A DNA stretch of 64,000 nucleotides, from contig CAXXOK010000011.1 in the NCBI GenBank assembly GCA_963664595.2, positions 186,001 through 250,000 on the forward strand. The letters run 5' to 3'. This DNA is from CAXXOK01 sp963664595. Its GTDB lineage: Bacteria; Bacillota; Clostridia; Christensenellales; Aristaeellaceae. How positions within the stretch are numbered: the first letter of the stretch is position 1; every line of letters starts with the position of its first letter. The position numbers were made by a program, and so were the translations under genes. Of this stretch, positions 35,498 through 44,852 are shown in pieces. Under the pieces are notes generated by a model. That model saw only the letters and a list, made by a program, of their open reading frames with translations, was not told the origin of the DNA and did no database searches.

Positions 35498-37039
35498 ATG
35501 ATGGACGGCTCCCCCATCGTTCGCTTTGATCACGTATCCGTGCGCTACCCCAACGCGCTGGCAAACGATGACGTTAGTCTGGAAATCCGGCAGGGCGAGG
35601 CCTTTGCATTGGTCGGCGAAAACGGCGCGGGCAAATCCACGCTGATGAACGTGCTCTACGGCCTTGTGCGCCCCACGCTGGGAGAGGTTATCATCAAGGG
35701 GCGGAAAATTTCGTCCCATCACGATCCGATGCGCGCCATGGCTATGGGCGTGGGCATGGTGCACCAGCACTTCAAGCTCGTGCCCAGCTTTACCGTGGCG
35801 CAGAACATTGCGCTGGGCTCGGAGCCGCTGAAAAATCTGGTATTCTACGACCAGAAAAAGGTCAGCCGCGAGGTGCTGGCCGTGAGCGAGCGCTTCGGCC
35901 TGCCCGTGAACCCGGACGATGTGGTGGATGAGCTGAGCGTGGGGCTACAGCAGCGCGTGGAAATTTTAAAGGCGCTCCACCGGGGCGCGGATATACTGGT
36001 GCTGGACGAACCCACCGCCGTGCTCTCCCCCGACGAATGCGACGAGCTGTTTGCCGTGCTCCGCGGCATTGTGAAAGAGCAAGGCATGACCGTAATCCTG
36101 ATCACCCACAAGCTGCACGAGGTGATGCAGTTTTCCGACCGCGTGGGCGTGATGAAGCAGGGAAGGCTGGAAGGCATCGTCAACACCGCCCAAACCAGTG
36201 AAAAGCAGCTCGCCGCCATGATGGTCGGGCGCGAGGTGCTGTTCCGCGAGCTGCGCACAGGCGAGCCCTCCGCGCGCGAGGTGCTGCGGCTGGAGGGCTT
36301 GCAGGCGCTGGACGACCGCGATCTGCCCGCCGTGAAGGGCATTGACCTGACCGTGCACGCGGGCGAGATTGTGGGCGTATGCGGCGTGGAGGGCAACGGG
36401 CAGACCGAGCTCACCGAATGCATTATGGGCATGCGGCCCCAAAGCGGCGGCGAGGTATATTTGAACGGCCTCAACATCAGCCGCCTGAACCCCCGGGAGA
36501 TCCGCCGTATGGGCGTGAGCTATATTCCAGCCGACCGCGTGCGCACCGGGCTGTCCGCCGAGGCAACGGTGATGGAAAACCTGCTGGTGGGCAAGCAGCG
36601 GCGCGGGGAGTTTTGCGCGTTCGGCATCCAGTTTCGCAAACGGCGCGCCAATGCCTATGCGCGGGAGCTGTCGGAGGCGTTCGATATCCGCGCCGGGGGC
36701 GTCGATATCCCGATGAAAAGCCTCTCCGGCGGCAACATGCAAAAGGCCGTTATCGCGCGGGAGTTTTCCTTTGATACACCCGTGCTGATCATCAACCAGC
36801 CCACGCGCGGCGTGGACATCGGCGCGATTGAGTTTATCCACGAAAAGATTCTGCAGAAGCGGGCCGCTGGCTGCGCCATATTGCTGGTAAGCGCGGACCT
36901 GGACGAACTGTTCCGCCTGTCCGACCGACTGGTGACGCTATATGAGGGACGGCTTACGGGGCAATTTGCAAACGGCAGCATCGGCAAGCAGGAAATCAGC
37001 TACTATATGACCGGCGGACGGCAGGAGGTGGAGGCGTGA
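35498..37039 (+). CDS. Nucleoside-type ABC transporter, double ATP-binding protein (YufO/NupO-like)
   Basis: 513 residues with two ABC domains in tandem, as in sugar and BMP-type nucleoside importers. Domain 1 has GENGAGKST (near 38), LSVGLQQRVE and VLDEPTAVL. Domain 2 keeps GVEGNGQTE, LSGGNMQK and INQPTRGVD; its Walker A is degenerate, as usual in this family. It energises import through the two permeases that follow, which overlap it by 4 bases. Start at 35498 or 35501 behind GAGGTGAC. Confidence 0.9.
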   Translation: MMDGSPIVRFDHVSVRYPNALANDDVSLEIRQGEAFALVGENGAGKSTLMNVLYGLVRPTLGEVIIKGRKISSHHDPMRAMAMGVGMVHQHFKLVPSFTVAQNIALGSEPLKNLVFYDQKKVSREVLAVSERFGLPVNPDDVVDELSVGLQQRVEILKALHRGADILVLDEPTAVLSPDECDELFAVLRGIVKEQGMTVILITHKLHEVMQFSDRVGVMKQGRLEGIVNTAQTSEKQLAAMMVGREVLFRELRTGEPSAREVLRLEGLQALDDRDLPAVKGIDLTVHAGEIVGVCGVEGNGQTELTECIMGMRPQSGGEVYLNGLNISRLNPREIRRMGVSYIPADRVRTGLSAEATVMENLLVGKQRRGEFCAFGIQFRKRRANAYARELSEAFDIRAGGVDIPMKSLSGGNMQKAVIAREFSFDTPVLIINQPTRGVDIGAIEFIHEKILQKRAAGCAILLVSADLDELFRLSDRLVTLYEGRLTGQFANGSIGKQEISYYMTGGRQEVEA

Positions 37040-38160
37040 AAAAGCTCAGGCTTCCCCCCGCGCTGCGGGCGCTGATGATGATCAAGCCCAAACAAAAGCT
37101 CACCGCGCAATACCTGCTGTCGCTGCTGATTGCGGTCACGCTGGCCTTTCTGGTCGGCGCGGGCATCATGCTGCTGTGCGGATACGATCCTGTTGCCTGC
37201 TACGCGGCGCTGTTCAAGGGCGCGCTGGGTAAGCCCCGCGCCCTGGGCAACACGCTGGCCAAAACCGTCACCCTTTGTCTTACGGGCCTTGCGATGAGCG
37301 TGGCGGCCAAGGCGGGCATCTTCAACGTGGGCGGCGAAGGACAGCTGTATTTCGGCGGCATCGCCGCGGCGGCCGTCGGTGCAGGCATGGCGGGCTCGCC
37401 CGCCTGGGTGATCATCGGCTGCGCGCTGCTGGCAGCCCTGGCGGCGGGCGGCGCGTACGCGTGGGTGCCCGGCATCCTCAAGGTGAAGTGGAAGGTGGAC
37501 GAGGTGGTTACCACCATCCTGTTAAATTCCGCCGCCATCTACTTTTGCAGCTATCTGGCCAATGGCCCGCTGAAAACCTCCGAGCGCGGCATCTCCTCCG
37601 GTACGGACAGTGTGGCTGCCTCGTTTTCCCCGCTGATCCGGCTGAGCAACCTGAACGGCAGCGTATACGTCGCCATTGTGGCTGCGCTGATCATCTGGTA
37701 TCTGATGTCGCGCTCTACGACGGGCTTTGAAATGAAAATCACGGGTACCAACCGCCGCTTTGCCGAGTACGGCGGCATCCGCGCCGACCGGCTGATGATC
37801 GCGGGGATGGTGCTGTCCGGCATGCTGTGCGGGCTGGTGGGGATGATCGAGGTATTCGGCATTCACAAGCGGTTCATCACCAACCTTTCCAACGAGTACT
37901 ATTTCGACGGCATGCTGGTCGCCATGATCATGCGGTATCAGCCCATGGGCGTCATCCTGATGAGTTTTTTCTTTGCCATTCTCAACATCGGCAGCTCGGC
38001 AATGGAACTTTCGGCGGGCATCTCCAGCGAGGTCATCCTGATTGTGCAGGCCGTGATCATCTTCTTCATGGCGGCCGAGGGCGGCATCCGCCAGTCGCTG
38101 CACGCCTGGGCGGCCAAGCGCAGGGTGCGGCGCGCGCATGCGGGGGAGGCGGGCATATGA
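37036..38160 (+). CDS. ABC transporter permease (YufP/NupP-like)
   Basis: 374 residues, about 8-10 membrane helices of the BPD_transp_2 type. The motif AAKAGIFNVGGEGQLYFGG and the block NRRFAEYGGIRADRLM are typical of the first BMP-family permease. It forms half of the membrane pore for nucleoside-like substrates. Start overlaps the ATPase stop (ATGA-type) and its stop overlaps the next permease, indicating tight co-translation. Confidence 0.9.
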   Translation: MKKLRLPPALRALMMIKPKQKLTAQYLLSLLIAVTLAFLVGAGIMLLCGYDPVACYAALFKGALGKPRALGNTLAKTVTLCLTGLAMSVAAKAGIFNVGGEGQLYFGGIAAAAVGAGMAGSPAWVIIGCALLAALAAGGAYAWVPGILKVKWKVDEVVTTILLNSAAIYFCSYLANGPLKTSERGISSGTDSVAASFSPLIRLSNLNGSVYVAIVAALIIWYLMSRSTTGFEMKITGTNRRFAEYGGIRADRLMIAGMVLSGMLCGLVGMIEVFGIHKRFITNLSNEYYFDGMLVAMIMRYQPMGVILMSFFFAILNIGSSAMELSAGISSEVILIVQAVIIFFMAAEGGIRQSLHAWAAKRRVRRAHAGEAGI

Positions 38161-39071
38161 GCGAGGTATTCAATCTGCTGCTTTTGCAGAACACGCTGAG
38201 AACCGCCACACCCGTGGTGCTGTGCGCGCTGGGCTGCCTGATGACCGAGCGTGTGGGCATTATGAACATCGGCGTGGAGGGCATGATGCTCATGGGCGCT
38301 TTCTTCGCGGTGCTGGGCAGCTACCTGTACGGCAGCTGGGTGATGGGCATCGTGTTTGTGGTAGCGCTTGGCATTGTGCTGGGGCTGTTCTACTATGTGT
38401 TTTCCATCAAATTCAAAAGCGACGAGTTTGTGATCGGCGTAGCGCTGAATATATTGGCGGGCGGGCTGACGGTATTCCTGCTGCGCACGCTGTTCGGCGT
38501 CAAGGGCTCGTTCTCCGGCCCCGGCATTGTGCCGCTACCCACACTGCGGTTTGCGTGGCTGGAGGGCATTCCGGTGCTGGGCACGCTGCTGAGCGGCAAC
38601 ACACTGCTGGTGTACGTCAGCTGGATTCTGGTGCTCTTATGCTGGCTGCTGCTGTATAAAACGCCGCTCGGGTTTCACCTGCGCGCCTCCGGCGAAGCGC
38701 CGGAAGCCCTGCGCGCATCCGGCAGGAACCCCGACCGCATGAAGATGCTCGCCTCCGTGCTGTGCGGCATTCTGGCGTCGCTTTCCGGCGCGCACCTGAG
38801 CCTTGGCTACCTGACCATGTTTTCCGAAAACATGAGCGCCTCGCGCGGGTTTGTGGCCGTGGCGTGCGTCATCTTCGGCGGCGGCAATCCCCCGCGCGTG
38901 TTTCTGGCCGCCCTGCTGTTCGGCTTTATCGATGCGCTGGGCCTGCGCCTGCAGCGCTACATCCCCTCCGATATCACCTCCATGGCCCCTTATGTGGTCA
39001 CGGTTGTGATGATGGTAGTGGTGGTGCTGATGAAGAACAGGAAGAAAAAGGTGCGGCGGGAGGAGCTGTAA
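38157..39071 (+). CDS. ABC transporter permease (YufQ/NupQ-like)
   Basis: 304 residues, about 8 membrane helices. The motif RVGIMNIGVEGMMLMGAF mirrors that of its partner, and LRASGEAPEALRASGRNPDRMK is the cytoplasmic coupling loop, normally seen in the second permease. Start at 38157 overlaps the previous stop by 4 bases. The operon has no substrate-binding lipoprotein within the window, before or after it. Confidence 0.9.
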   Translation: MSEVFNLLLLQNTLRTATPVVLCALGCLMTERVGIMNIGVEGMMLMGAFFAVLGSYLYGSWVMGIVFVVALGIVLGLFYYVFSIKFKSDEFVIGVALNILAGGLTVFLLRTLFGVKGSFSGPGIVPLPTLRFAWLEGIPVLGTLLSGNTLLVYVSWILVLLCWLLLYKTPLGFHLRASGEAPEALRASGRNPDRMKMLASVLCGILASLSGAHLSLGYLTMFSENMSASRGFVAVACVIFGGGNPPRVFLAALLFGFIDALGLRLQRYIPSDITSMAPYVVTVVMMVVVVLMKNRKKKVRREEL

Positions 39072-39262
39072 GGCGCTGTATACGGCACGCTATGAACAAA
39101 ACTTTCCAAACAGGATGGGTGCAGGGATGCCTCCCCTGCCGGGGATTGTGACGGAATCATAAAACCTTGCGGCACAGCACATGGAAAAGCGAACGAACAA
39201 TGCCGCAAGCGCTATGAGGCGGGCAAGGATAACGACCCAAAGCGGATGTTGAACAAACAGAA
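39072..39262. other. Gene-free spacer after the ABC operon
   Basis: About 190 bases with no gene recognised; the terminator hairpin at 39263 follows. Confidence 0.5.
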
Positions 39263-39296
39263 ACCGGGGCTGCCGCATTGATACGGCAGCCCCGGT
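39263..39296. terminator. Terminator hairpin between convergent ABC operon and vanW-type gene
   Basis: Perfect 13-bp arms 39263-39275 and 39284-39296, 8-base loop. On the minus strand it is followed by TTCTGTTTGTT, which suits the VanW-type gene. Confidence 0.75.
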
Positions 39297-39382
39297 CCAT
39301 TTCGATCTGTTTATGCTATCAAACCCTTGGAAGAAAGCCGCGGAAAGACGAGGCATGCGCATGCTTTGCGCACGTTTTCCCG

Positions 39383-40567
39383 CTACTCCTCAGCCTTGAA
39401 CACCTGAATGGTCAGCACCCCTTCGCCGGTTGTTTCGGCCAGGATGCGGATGGGAAAATCGTAATCATTCTGGAACAAAAAGTTCAGGGTGTCGCTGCCC
39501 ACGGCGGCGTCCTGGTGCATGGGCAGATAGCGCGCGCAGGCGGGGCCGTGCGGGCGGCGGTACAGGATGGTCACCCCTGGCAGCTGGCGCAAGGCGTTGT
39601 ACAGCGTGGACGAACTCTGGCAGGTACCACCGCCGTAGCCGGGCTGTGCCTCGCCGTTCACCAGTACCGGCGCGGGAAAATAGCCGTTGTCCTTTTTGTA
39701 GGGGCCGATCTGTTCGTTAAAGTTCAGGCTCTCGCCCGGCTGCATGACGCGGGTCATGGATTCGCAGGAGCGCATGATGTTTTTCACGCGTCCGTCGTTC
39801 AGCTCCGAGCCGTTGTTATAGGCAAAAAACGAGGAGAAAGCGGCAATCGGCGTTTCAGCGCTCATCGGCGCATCCGTTGGCGACACCACCACCAGATCGG
39901 TCAGCAGTGAAGCATCGATATAGCCGTAGCTGCGCCAGTACAGCACCTTGGCAAAGCCGTTGACAAACTCCAGAATCGCCACCTTGCCGCCGGCGCCCGG
40001 TTCGATGGGAAACGCTTCGCTGGTTGTGTCGGGATCGACATACACCTTGGCGTCCTGCGCGAAAGTGGCTACATAGCGGGTCATAGTCACGCCATAGGGC
40101 GGCGTGTTTTCGGGATCCAGCACGGTTACGTTTTCATCAATGCAGGTGCGCAGGATAAAGCCCGCCACACCTTCAAACTCGGCCAGCACATAGGCGGGAT
40201 ACACCTGATAAATGGTGATCACGTCGCCCTTGTTGGCATACCCCACAGCCTTGCTGTTCTGGTCCTGATATTCGCGGATGGACACAGTATAGCCGTTGGA
40301 GGTTAAAAACTTGATCTTTGTGGTGTACAGCGGCGTAAGCCCGTCGATAATAGGCGCTACGCGGTCGGCCTCGCCCACGATTTCGCTCATGCCGTCGTCT
40401 TCCACAACATCTTCCACAATATCCACCTGATCCGCAGGGGCTGTATCCGTTACCGTTTGGGCAGGGGAGGCTTCCGGCTGTTCCGCCGTCTCGGCAAACG
40501 CCGCTGCGGCGGCAAACAGCATCAGTCCCGCAATCCAAAGCGCCATCGTACGTCTGAACAAGCACAT
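39383..40567 (-). CDS. Exported VanW-family protein with SH3-like repeats
   Basis: 394 residues. A signal peptide (RRTMALWIAGLMLFAAAAAFA) is followed by an acidic linker, two SH3b-like domains (about 85-145 and 160-230) and a C-terminal VanW domain with GESLNFNEQIGP, YGGGTCQSSSTLYNA and RRPHGPACARY. VanW proteins are common in Clostridia; their link to cell-wall or peptidoglycan binding is suspected but not settled. Start at 40567 follows AAAGGAG closely (3 bases); an in-frame ATG at 40546 is an alternative. Divergent from fba. Confidence 0.85.
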   Translation of the reverse strand: MCLFRRTMALWIAGLMLFAAAAAFAETAEQPEASPAQTVTDTAPADQVDIVEDVVEDDGMSEIVGEADRVAPIIDGLTPLYTTKIKFLTSNGYTVSIREYQDQNSKAVGYANKGDVITIYQVYPAYVLAEFEGVAGFILRTCIDENVTVLDPENTPPYGVTMTRYVATFAQDAKVYVDPDTTSEAFPIEPGAGGKVAILEFVNGFAKVLYWRSYGYIDASLLTDLVVVSPTDAPMSAETPIAAFSSFFAYNNGSELNDGRVKNIMRSCESMTRVMQPGESLNFNEQIGPYKKDNGYFPAPVLVNGEAQPGYGGGTCQSSSTLYNALRQLPGVTILYRRPHGPACARYLPMHQDAAVGSDTLNFLFQNDYDFPIRILAETTGEGVLTIQVFKAEE

Positions 40568-40583
40568 ACACTCCTTTGGGATG

Positions 40584-40592
40584 AGTATATCA
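40584..40592 (-). promoter_or_regulatory. Extended -10 of the VanW-type gene
   Basis: Minus strand TGATATACT, i.e. TG-n-TATACT, 17 bases before the start codon; no good -35. Confidence 0.4.
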
Positions 40593-40627
40593 CAGTTTCC
40601 CCGGCCGCGCGATAACCGGGCCAAAGA

Positions 40628-40656
40628 TTTACGAAACCTGAAATCAATGCTATAAT
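40628..40656 (+). promoter_or_regulatory. fba promoter
   Basis: TTTACG (40628-40633), 17-bp spacer, TATAAT (40651-40656) with TG-C before it, an extended -10. Confidence 0.7.
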
Positions 40657-40685
40657 AAACCGATATCGTAAAGGAGGGTTCAACC

Positions 40686-41621
40686 ATGCCGTTAGTCAAC
40701 ACAAAGGAAATGTTCAAAAAAGCCTATGATGGCGGGTATGCCATCGGCGCCTTTAACGTGAATAATATGGAGATCGTACAGGGCATCACCGAAGCCGCGA
40801 AGCTGGAAAACGCGCCGCTGATCCTGCAGGTCAGCAAGGGCGCTCGCGCGTACGCCAAGCACGTGTACCTGATGAAGATGATCGAGGCCGCGCTGGAAGA
40901 CACCGATCTGCCCATCGCGGTGCACCTGGACCACGGCCCGGATTTTGAAACCGCCAAAAGCTGCATCGACGGCGGCTTTACCAGCGTAATGATCGACGGC
41001 AGCCACATGTCCTTCGAAAAAAATATCGAGCAAACCCTTCGCGTAGTGGAATACGCGCACAGCCAGAAGAACTATGTCACCGTCGAGGCCGAGCTGGGCC
41101 GCCTGGCCGGCGTGGAAGACGACGTACAGGTATCCGCCGAGGATTCTTCCTACACCCATCCCGATGAGGTGGAAGAGTTCGTCAAGCGCACCGGCTGCGA
41201 CAGCCTGGCTATCGCCATCGGCACCAGCCACGGCGCGTTCAAGTTCAAAGGCGAGCCCAAGCTGCGGTTTGATATTCTGGAAGAGGTCGGCAAACGCCTG
41301 CCCGGCTTCCCCATTGTGCTCCATGGCGCCAGCAGCGTCATCCCCGAGTACGTGGAGATGATCAACCTGTACGGCGGCAGCATGCCCGGCGCGCAGGGCG
41401 TACCCGAAGCGATGCTGCGCAAGGCGGCCTCCATGGCCGTGTGCAAGATCAACATCGACTCCGATCTCCGCCTGGCCTTTACCGCCGAAGTCCGCAAGCA
41501 TTTCGCGGAGCATCCCGATCACTTCGATCCCCGCCAGTACCTCACCGACGCGCGCGACGGCATCCGCTCCATGGTACGCCACAAGATCGTCAACGTGCTG
41601 GGCTGCAACGGCAAAGCATAA
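40686..41621 (+). CDS. fba: Class II fructose-bisphosphate aldolase
   Basis: 311 residues, normal for class IIB. Zinc ligands are in HLDHGPDF (near residue 80), and HGASSVIP plus the conserved GAFNVNN start are present; NIDSDLRLAF holds the phosphate-binding region. Splits fructose-1,6-bisphosphate into GAP and DHAP in glycolysis and the reverse in gluconeogenesis, in the cytosol. A strong AAAGGAGGG site and its own promoter and terminator show it is a single-gene unit. An acting on tagatose-bisphosphate is less likely given the strong Fba-type motifs. Confidence 0.93.
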   Translation: MPLVNTKEMFKKAYDGGYAIGAFNVNNMEIVQGITEAAKLENAPLILQVSKGARAYAKHVYLMKMIEAALEDTDLPIAVHLDHGPDFETAKSCIDGGFTSVMIDGSHMSFEKNIEQTLRVVEYAHSQKNYVTVEAELGRLAGVEDDVQVSAEDSSYTHPDEVEEFVKRTGCDSLAIAIGTSHGAFKFKGEPKLRFDILEEVGKRLPGFPIVLHGASSVIPEYVEMINLYGGSMPGAQGVPEAMLRKAASMAVCKINIDSDLRLAFTAEVRKHFAEHPDHFDPRQYLTDARDGIRSMVRHKIVNVLGCNGKA

Positions 41622-41630
41622 AGAATAAGG

Positions 41631-41681
41631 GGATGATGAAATCCGGCGCGCAAGCGTACCCGCATTTCATCATCCTTTTTT
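41631..41681 (+). terminator. fba terminator
   Basis: GGATGATGAAAT (41631-41642) pairs with ATTTCATCATCC (41664-41675), followed by six T. The hairpin ends 15 bases before the next start codon. Confidence 0.85.
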
Positions 41682-41696
41682 ATGGGAGTGAAAACA

Positions 41697-42716
41697 ATGA
41701 AATACCTCGTCACCGGCGGCGCCGGCTTCATCGGCTCGAATTTTATCTTCCACCTGCTGGATCAATATCCCAACGATTCGATCGTATGCGTGGATAAGCT
41801 GACCTACGCGGGCAACCTGACCACGCTGGCACCCGTGATGGCGAACCCGAATTTCTCTTTTCACAAGCTGGATATCTGTGACCGTGACGCCATCTTCCAA
41901 CTGGTGGAAAGCGAGCATCCGGACGTGGTGGTGAACTTCGCCGCCGAATCCCACGTGGACCGCTCCGTGGAGACCCCCGATGTGTTCTTGAAAACCAACG
42001 TGATGGGCACGCAGGTACTGATGGACGCCTGCCGCAAGTACGGCAACATCCGCTTTCATCAGGTGTCCACCGACGAGGTTTACGGCGATCTGCCGCTGGA
42101 CCGGCCGGACCTGTTTTTCACCGAGGAAACGCCCATCCACACCTCCAGCCCCTATTCGGCCTCCAAGGCGAGCGCCGATCTGCTGGCGCTGGCCTATCAC
42201 CGCACGTTCGGGCTGCCGGTAACCATCTCCCGCTGCTCCAACAACTACGGCCCGTACCAGTTTCTGGAGAAACTCATCCCGCTGATGATTTCCAACTGCG
42301 TCAACGACAAACCCCTGCCCGTGTACGGCGAGGGCCTGAACGTGCGCGACTGGATTTATGTGGAGGATCACTGCAAGGCGATTGACATGATCATCCGCAA
42401 AGCGGCCGTTGGCGAGGTGTATAACGTAGGCGGTCACAACGAGATGCGCAATATCGATATCGTACGGCTGATCCTGCAAACGCTGGGCAAGCCCGAAAGC
42501 CTGATCACCTATGTAACCGACCGCAAGGGCCACGACCTGCGCTACGCCATTGATCCCGCAAAAATCCACCGCGACCTGGGCTGGCTGCCGGAAACAAAGT
42601 TTGAGGATGGCATTGTGAAAACCATTCAATGGTACCAGGACAACAAAGCCTGGTGGGAGCCGATCTTAAGCGGCGAATACCAGCACTATTACGAGCAGAT
42701 GTACGCAAACCGCTGA
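41697..42716 (+). CDS. rfbB: dTDP-glucose 4,6-dehydratase
   Basis: 339 residues. NAD-binding TGGAGFIGSNF at the N-terminus, STDEVYGDL with the catalytic Asp-Glu, and YSASKAS with the Tyr-x-x-x-Lys pair. Converts dTDP-glucose to the 4-keto-6-deoxy form on the way to dTDP-rhamnose or other deoxysugars. Start at 41697 (MKYLVTGG) follows GGGAGTG. No rfbA, rfbC or rfbD is adjacent, so the other pathway steps must be encoded elsewhere. Confidence 0.92.
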   Translation: MKYLVTGGAGFIGSNFIFHLLDQYPNDSIVCVDKLTYAGNLTTLAPVMANPNFSFHKLDICDRDAIFQLVESEHPDVVVNFAAESHVDRSVETPDVFLKTNVMGTQVLMDACRKYGNIRFHQVSTDEVYGDLPLDRPDLFFTEETPIHTSSPYSASKASADLLALAYHRTFGLPVTISRCSNNYGPYQFLEKLIPLMISNCVNDKPLPVYGEGLNVRDWIYVEDHCKAIDMIIRKAAVGEVYNVGGHNEMRNIDIVRLILQTLGKPESLITYVTDRKGHDLRYAIDPAKIHRDLGWLPETKFEDGIVKTIQWYQDNKAWWEPILSGEYQHYYEQMYANR

Positions 42717-42751
42717 GCAGACGCAAGGCAACTGCCCGTCCGCACGGACTG

Positions 42752-42850
42752 ACGAACCGGATTTCTCCCGTTCTGAGCCTGGATAAACCTTACCGAAACG
42801 CTTCTGTTTTTGGGTTTCCGCAAGCTCATTCCGGCAAGAATCCGGTTCGT
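42752..42850. repeat. 12-bp inverted repeat with a 75-base gap
   Basis: ACGAACCGGATT (42752-42763) and AATCCGGTTCGT (42839-42850) are exact complements, between rfbB and the GH105 gene. It could be an mRNA stem or a scar. Confidence 0.4.
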
Positions 42851-42905
42851 TGTTTCAAATACGGTTCATCGCTTCCCCCACTTCTATATTGGATGGAGAG
42901 ATACA

Positions 42906-44006
42906 ATGCAAAGCCTGCTGATCAACGGAAAGCCCCCTCTGCAATATGCCATGGCCGCCTGTGAAACCATGATGCACAAATTTGAGCCCGCCGCGCTGCC
43001 GCCGGTCGGCCGCTTCCATTACCATCAGGGCGTGTTTCTGTCCGGCATGGTGGAAACCTACCGGTTGTCCGGCAAGCAAAAGCTGCTTGCCTATGTGCAG
43101 GGCTGGGTGGATTCCATCATCGACGAATATGGCGACATCCGCAACTTCAACCCCGGCCAGTTGGATGATCTGGAACCGGGCGGGCTGCTGTTTCCGCTGT
43201 ACGAGCAGACAAACGATGTCCGCTATAAACGCGCGATGGATACCATCATTTATTTTTACGAGCGCTTCCCGAAAAACAGCTACGGCGGCTTTTGGCACAA
43301 CTGCATGGGCCGCGACCAGATGTGGCTGGACGGGCTGTACATGGCAGGGCCGTATATAGCGCAGTATGCTAAAACATTCAACCGTCCCGAGCTTTTGGAT
43401 GTTGTCACACTCCAGGCCGAGCTGATGGAAAAATTCACCCGCGACCCCAAAACCGGGCTGTGGTACCACGCTGTGGATATCCGCAAGCAGCATGCCTGGG
43501 CAGACGCCAATACGGGCTGCTCGCCGGAGTTCTGGGGCCGCGCGATGGGCTGGGTGCCCGTGGCGCTCCTCAACGATATGGACTTTATGGACGGCAAGAA
43601 TAAGGCTTCCCTCGCCCGCATTACCCGTGACCTGCTGCTTGCGCTGCTCCCCTATCAGGATGAGGAAACCGGACTGTGGTATGAGGTGGTCGATAAAGGC
43701 GGCCAGCCCGGCAACTGGCTGGAAACCTCCTGCTCCTGCCTGTATGCCGCCGGTTTATTTAAGGCTGTGCGTAACGGCATACTCCCTGCAACCGCACTGG
43801 ACGCCGCCAGGAAAGCCGTTACAGGCGTTATCAGCCGTCTTGCCTACAACGGGGACGATGTGCTCATCGAAAACATTTGCGAGGGTACATGGATCGGCGA
43901 TTATGATTTCTACTGCAACCGTAAACGCTGCACCAACGATCTCCACGGTGTCGGCGCATTTTTGATCATGTGCGCCGAGGCGGAGAGAACGCTGGGCGAA
44001 AGATAG
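42906..44006 (+). CDS. GH105 unsaturated rhamnogalacturonyl hydrolase-like
   Basis: 366 residues, typical GH88/GH105 alpha6/alpha6 barrel length. Visible motifs are FHYHQGVFLSGM, GRDQMWLDGLYMAGPYIAQYA (split across the active-site Asp), WGRAMGWVPVAL and WLETSCSCLYAAGLF. These enzymes hydrate and release the unsaturated uronic acid left by polysaccharide lyases acting on pectin-type chains. Start at 42906 (MQSLLING) follows GGAGAG; the longer frame lacks a site. No signal peptide, so it acts inside the cell on imported oligosaccharides. It stands alone without lyases or a transporter. Confidence 0.85.
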   Translation: MQSLLINGKPPLQYAMAACETMMHKFEPAALPPVGRFHYHQGVFLSGMVETYRLSGKQKLLAYVQGWVDSIIDEYGDIRNFNPGQLDDLEPGGLLFPLYEQTNDVRYKRAMDTIIYFYERFPKNSYGGFWHNCMGRDQMWLDGLYMAGPYIAQYAKTFNRPELLDVVTLQAELMEKFTRDPKTGLWYHAVDIRKQHAWADANTGCSPEFWGRAMGWVPVALLNDMDFMDGKNKASLARITRDLLLALLPYQDEETGLWYEVVDKGGQPGNWLETSCSCLYAAGLFKAVRNGILPATALDAARKAVTGVISRLAYNGDDVLIENICEGTWIGDYDFYCNRKRCTNDLHGVGAFLIMCAEAERTLGER

Positions 44007-44105
44007 AGCGTACTTACCTCCTGATCCGTCCCTGTCTCATTGCGTAGCTATTCCCAATACTGGTTAATCCGGATCATCGTACGTATGATAATGAAATACA
44101 ACAGG

Positions 44106-44142
44106 CAAGCGGAATCCTTCATGAGGATTCCGCTTGTTTGTT
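44106..44142 (+). terminator. Terminator of the GH105 gene
   Basis: Perfect 13-bp arms 44106-44118 and 44124-44136, 5-base loop, then TTTGTT. Confidence 0.75.
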
Positions 44143-44327
44143 ATCCAAGGCGTTTTATTTGCAGACATACGGAGTAATTTATAGTAACGAAAACACAGAC
44201 GGGGAACCCGCTTCCAGTCAGATAAGGTTTGACAGAATCTGAAGGGGCAGCCGGGCTGCGCCGAAGCTTTAACGAGCCCAGAAGGACGGACAATCAAATC
44301 ATCAGCTTATATAGAATAATCGCCGCC

Positions 44328-44507
44328 TTACAATAATTCAAGCGCCTTAATCGCCAGCATTTCCACAGTACGGTACACCCCATTGGCCAATTGCTGCGGA
44401 GCGCTTTCACAGAGGGTATCATTTGAAACAAGGTCAGTATATTCACCCTGTATCAATGCCGCACTGGAGCCATCCGTATCCACCAGCGATGCGACCACGC
44501 TTGCCAT
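44328..44507 (-). pseudogene. Short reading frame, probable gene remnant
   Basis: 59 codons from an ATG at 44507 to TAA at 44328. The frame reads back a few codons further before a stop and has no ribosome site. The product ends VYRTVEMLAIKALELL, like the C-terminal helix of a larger protein. Family not recognised. The surrounding 44143-44852 has no intact gene. Confidence 0.3.
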
Positions 44508-44567
44508 ATCAAACAGACGGTAAAGTACTTGTGCGCTGGTGCGTTAGCCTTTCGTCAGGTTGGGACT

Positions 44568-44663
44568 GCGGAACCTGAAGCAGTAGCAACGCTACGTCGA
44601 AGGTTTCGCAGCCTCAAGCTGGCGGAACCCTAAATAGTAGCAGTCCTCCGTCGAGGGTTCTGC
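44568..44663. repeat. Tandem pair of 54-bp hairpin repeats
   Basis: Unit 1 begins GCGGAACCT (44568) and closes AAGGTTTCGC (44600-44609). Unit 2 begins GCGGAACCCT (44622) and closes AGGGTTCTGC (44654-44663). The period is 54 bp. Each forms a stem of about 9-10 bp, and the CCT/AGG to CCCT/AGGG change is compensatory. Confidence 0.5.
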
Positions 44664-44728
44664 AAGCCCGACCCGGCGGAAATATGACGCGCTGTCGCAT
44701 ATTGGATTTAATCTGCGCTTATGTAGAA

Positions 44729-44776
44729 ACAGCAATAGCATCAAGACTCTGAACGAGTACATGATGCTATTGCTGT
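44729..44776 (-). terminator. Terminator of the alpha operon
   Basis: Perfect 15-bp arms (44729-44743 with 44762-44776), 76 bases beyond the rplQ stop, followed on the minus strand by TTCTACAT. Confidence 0.7.
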
Positions 44777-44852
44777 AAACGATACAACTTCAACGCGCGT
44801 CAGGAGCTTATGACTCTCTATTCAGCGCATGTTTTCTTGGTTAACCGTTTGA

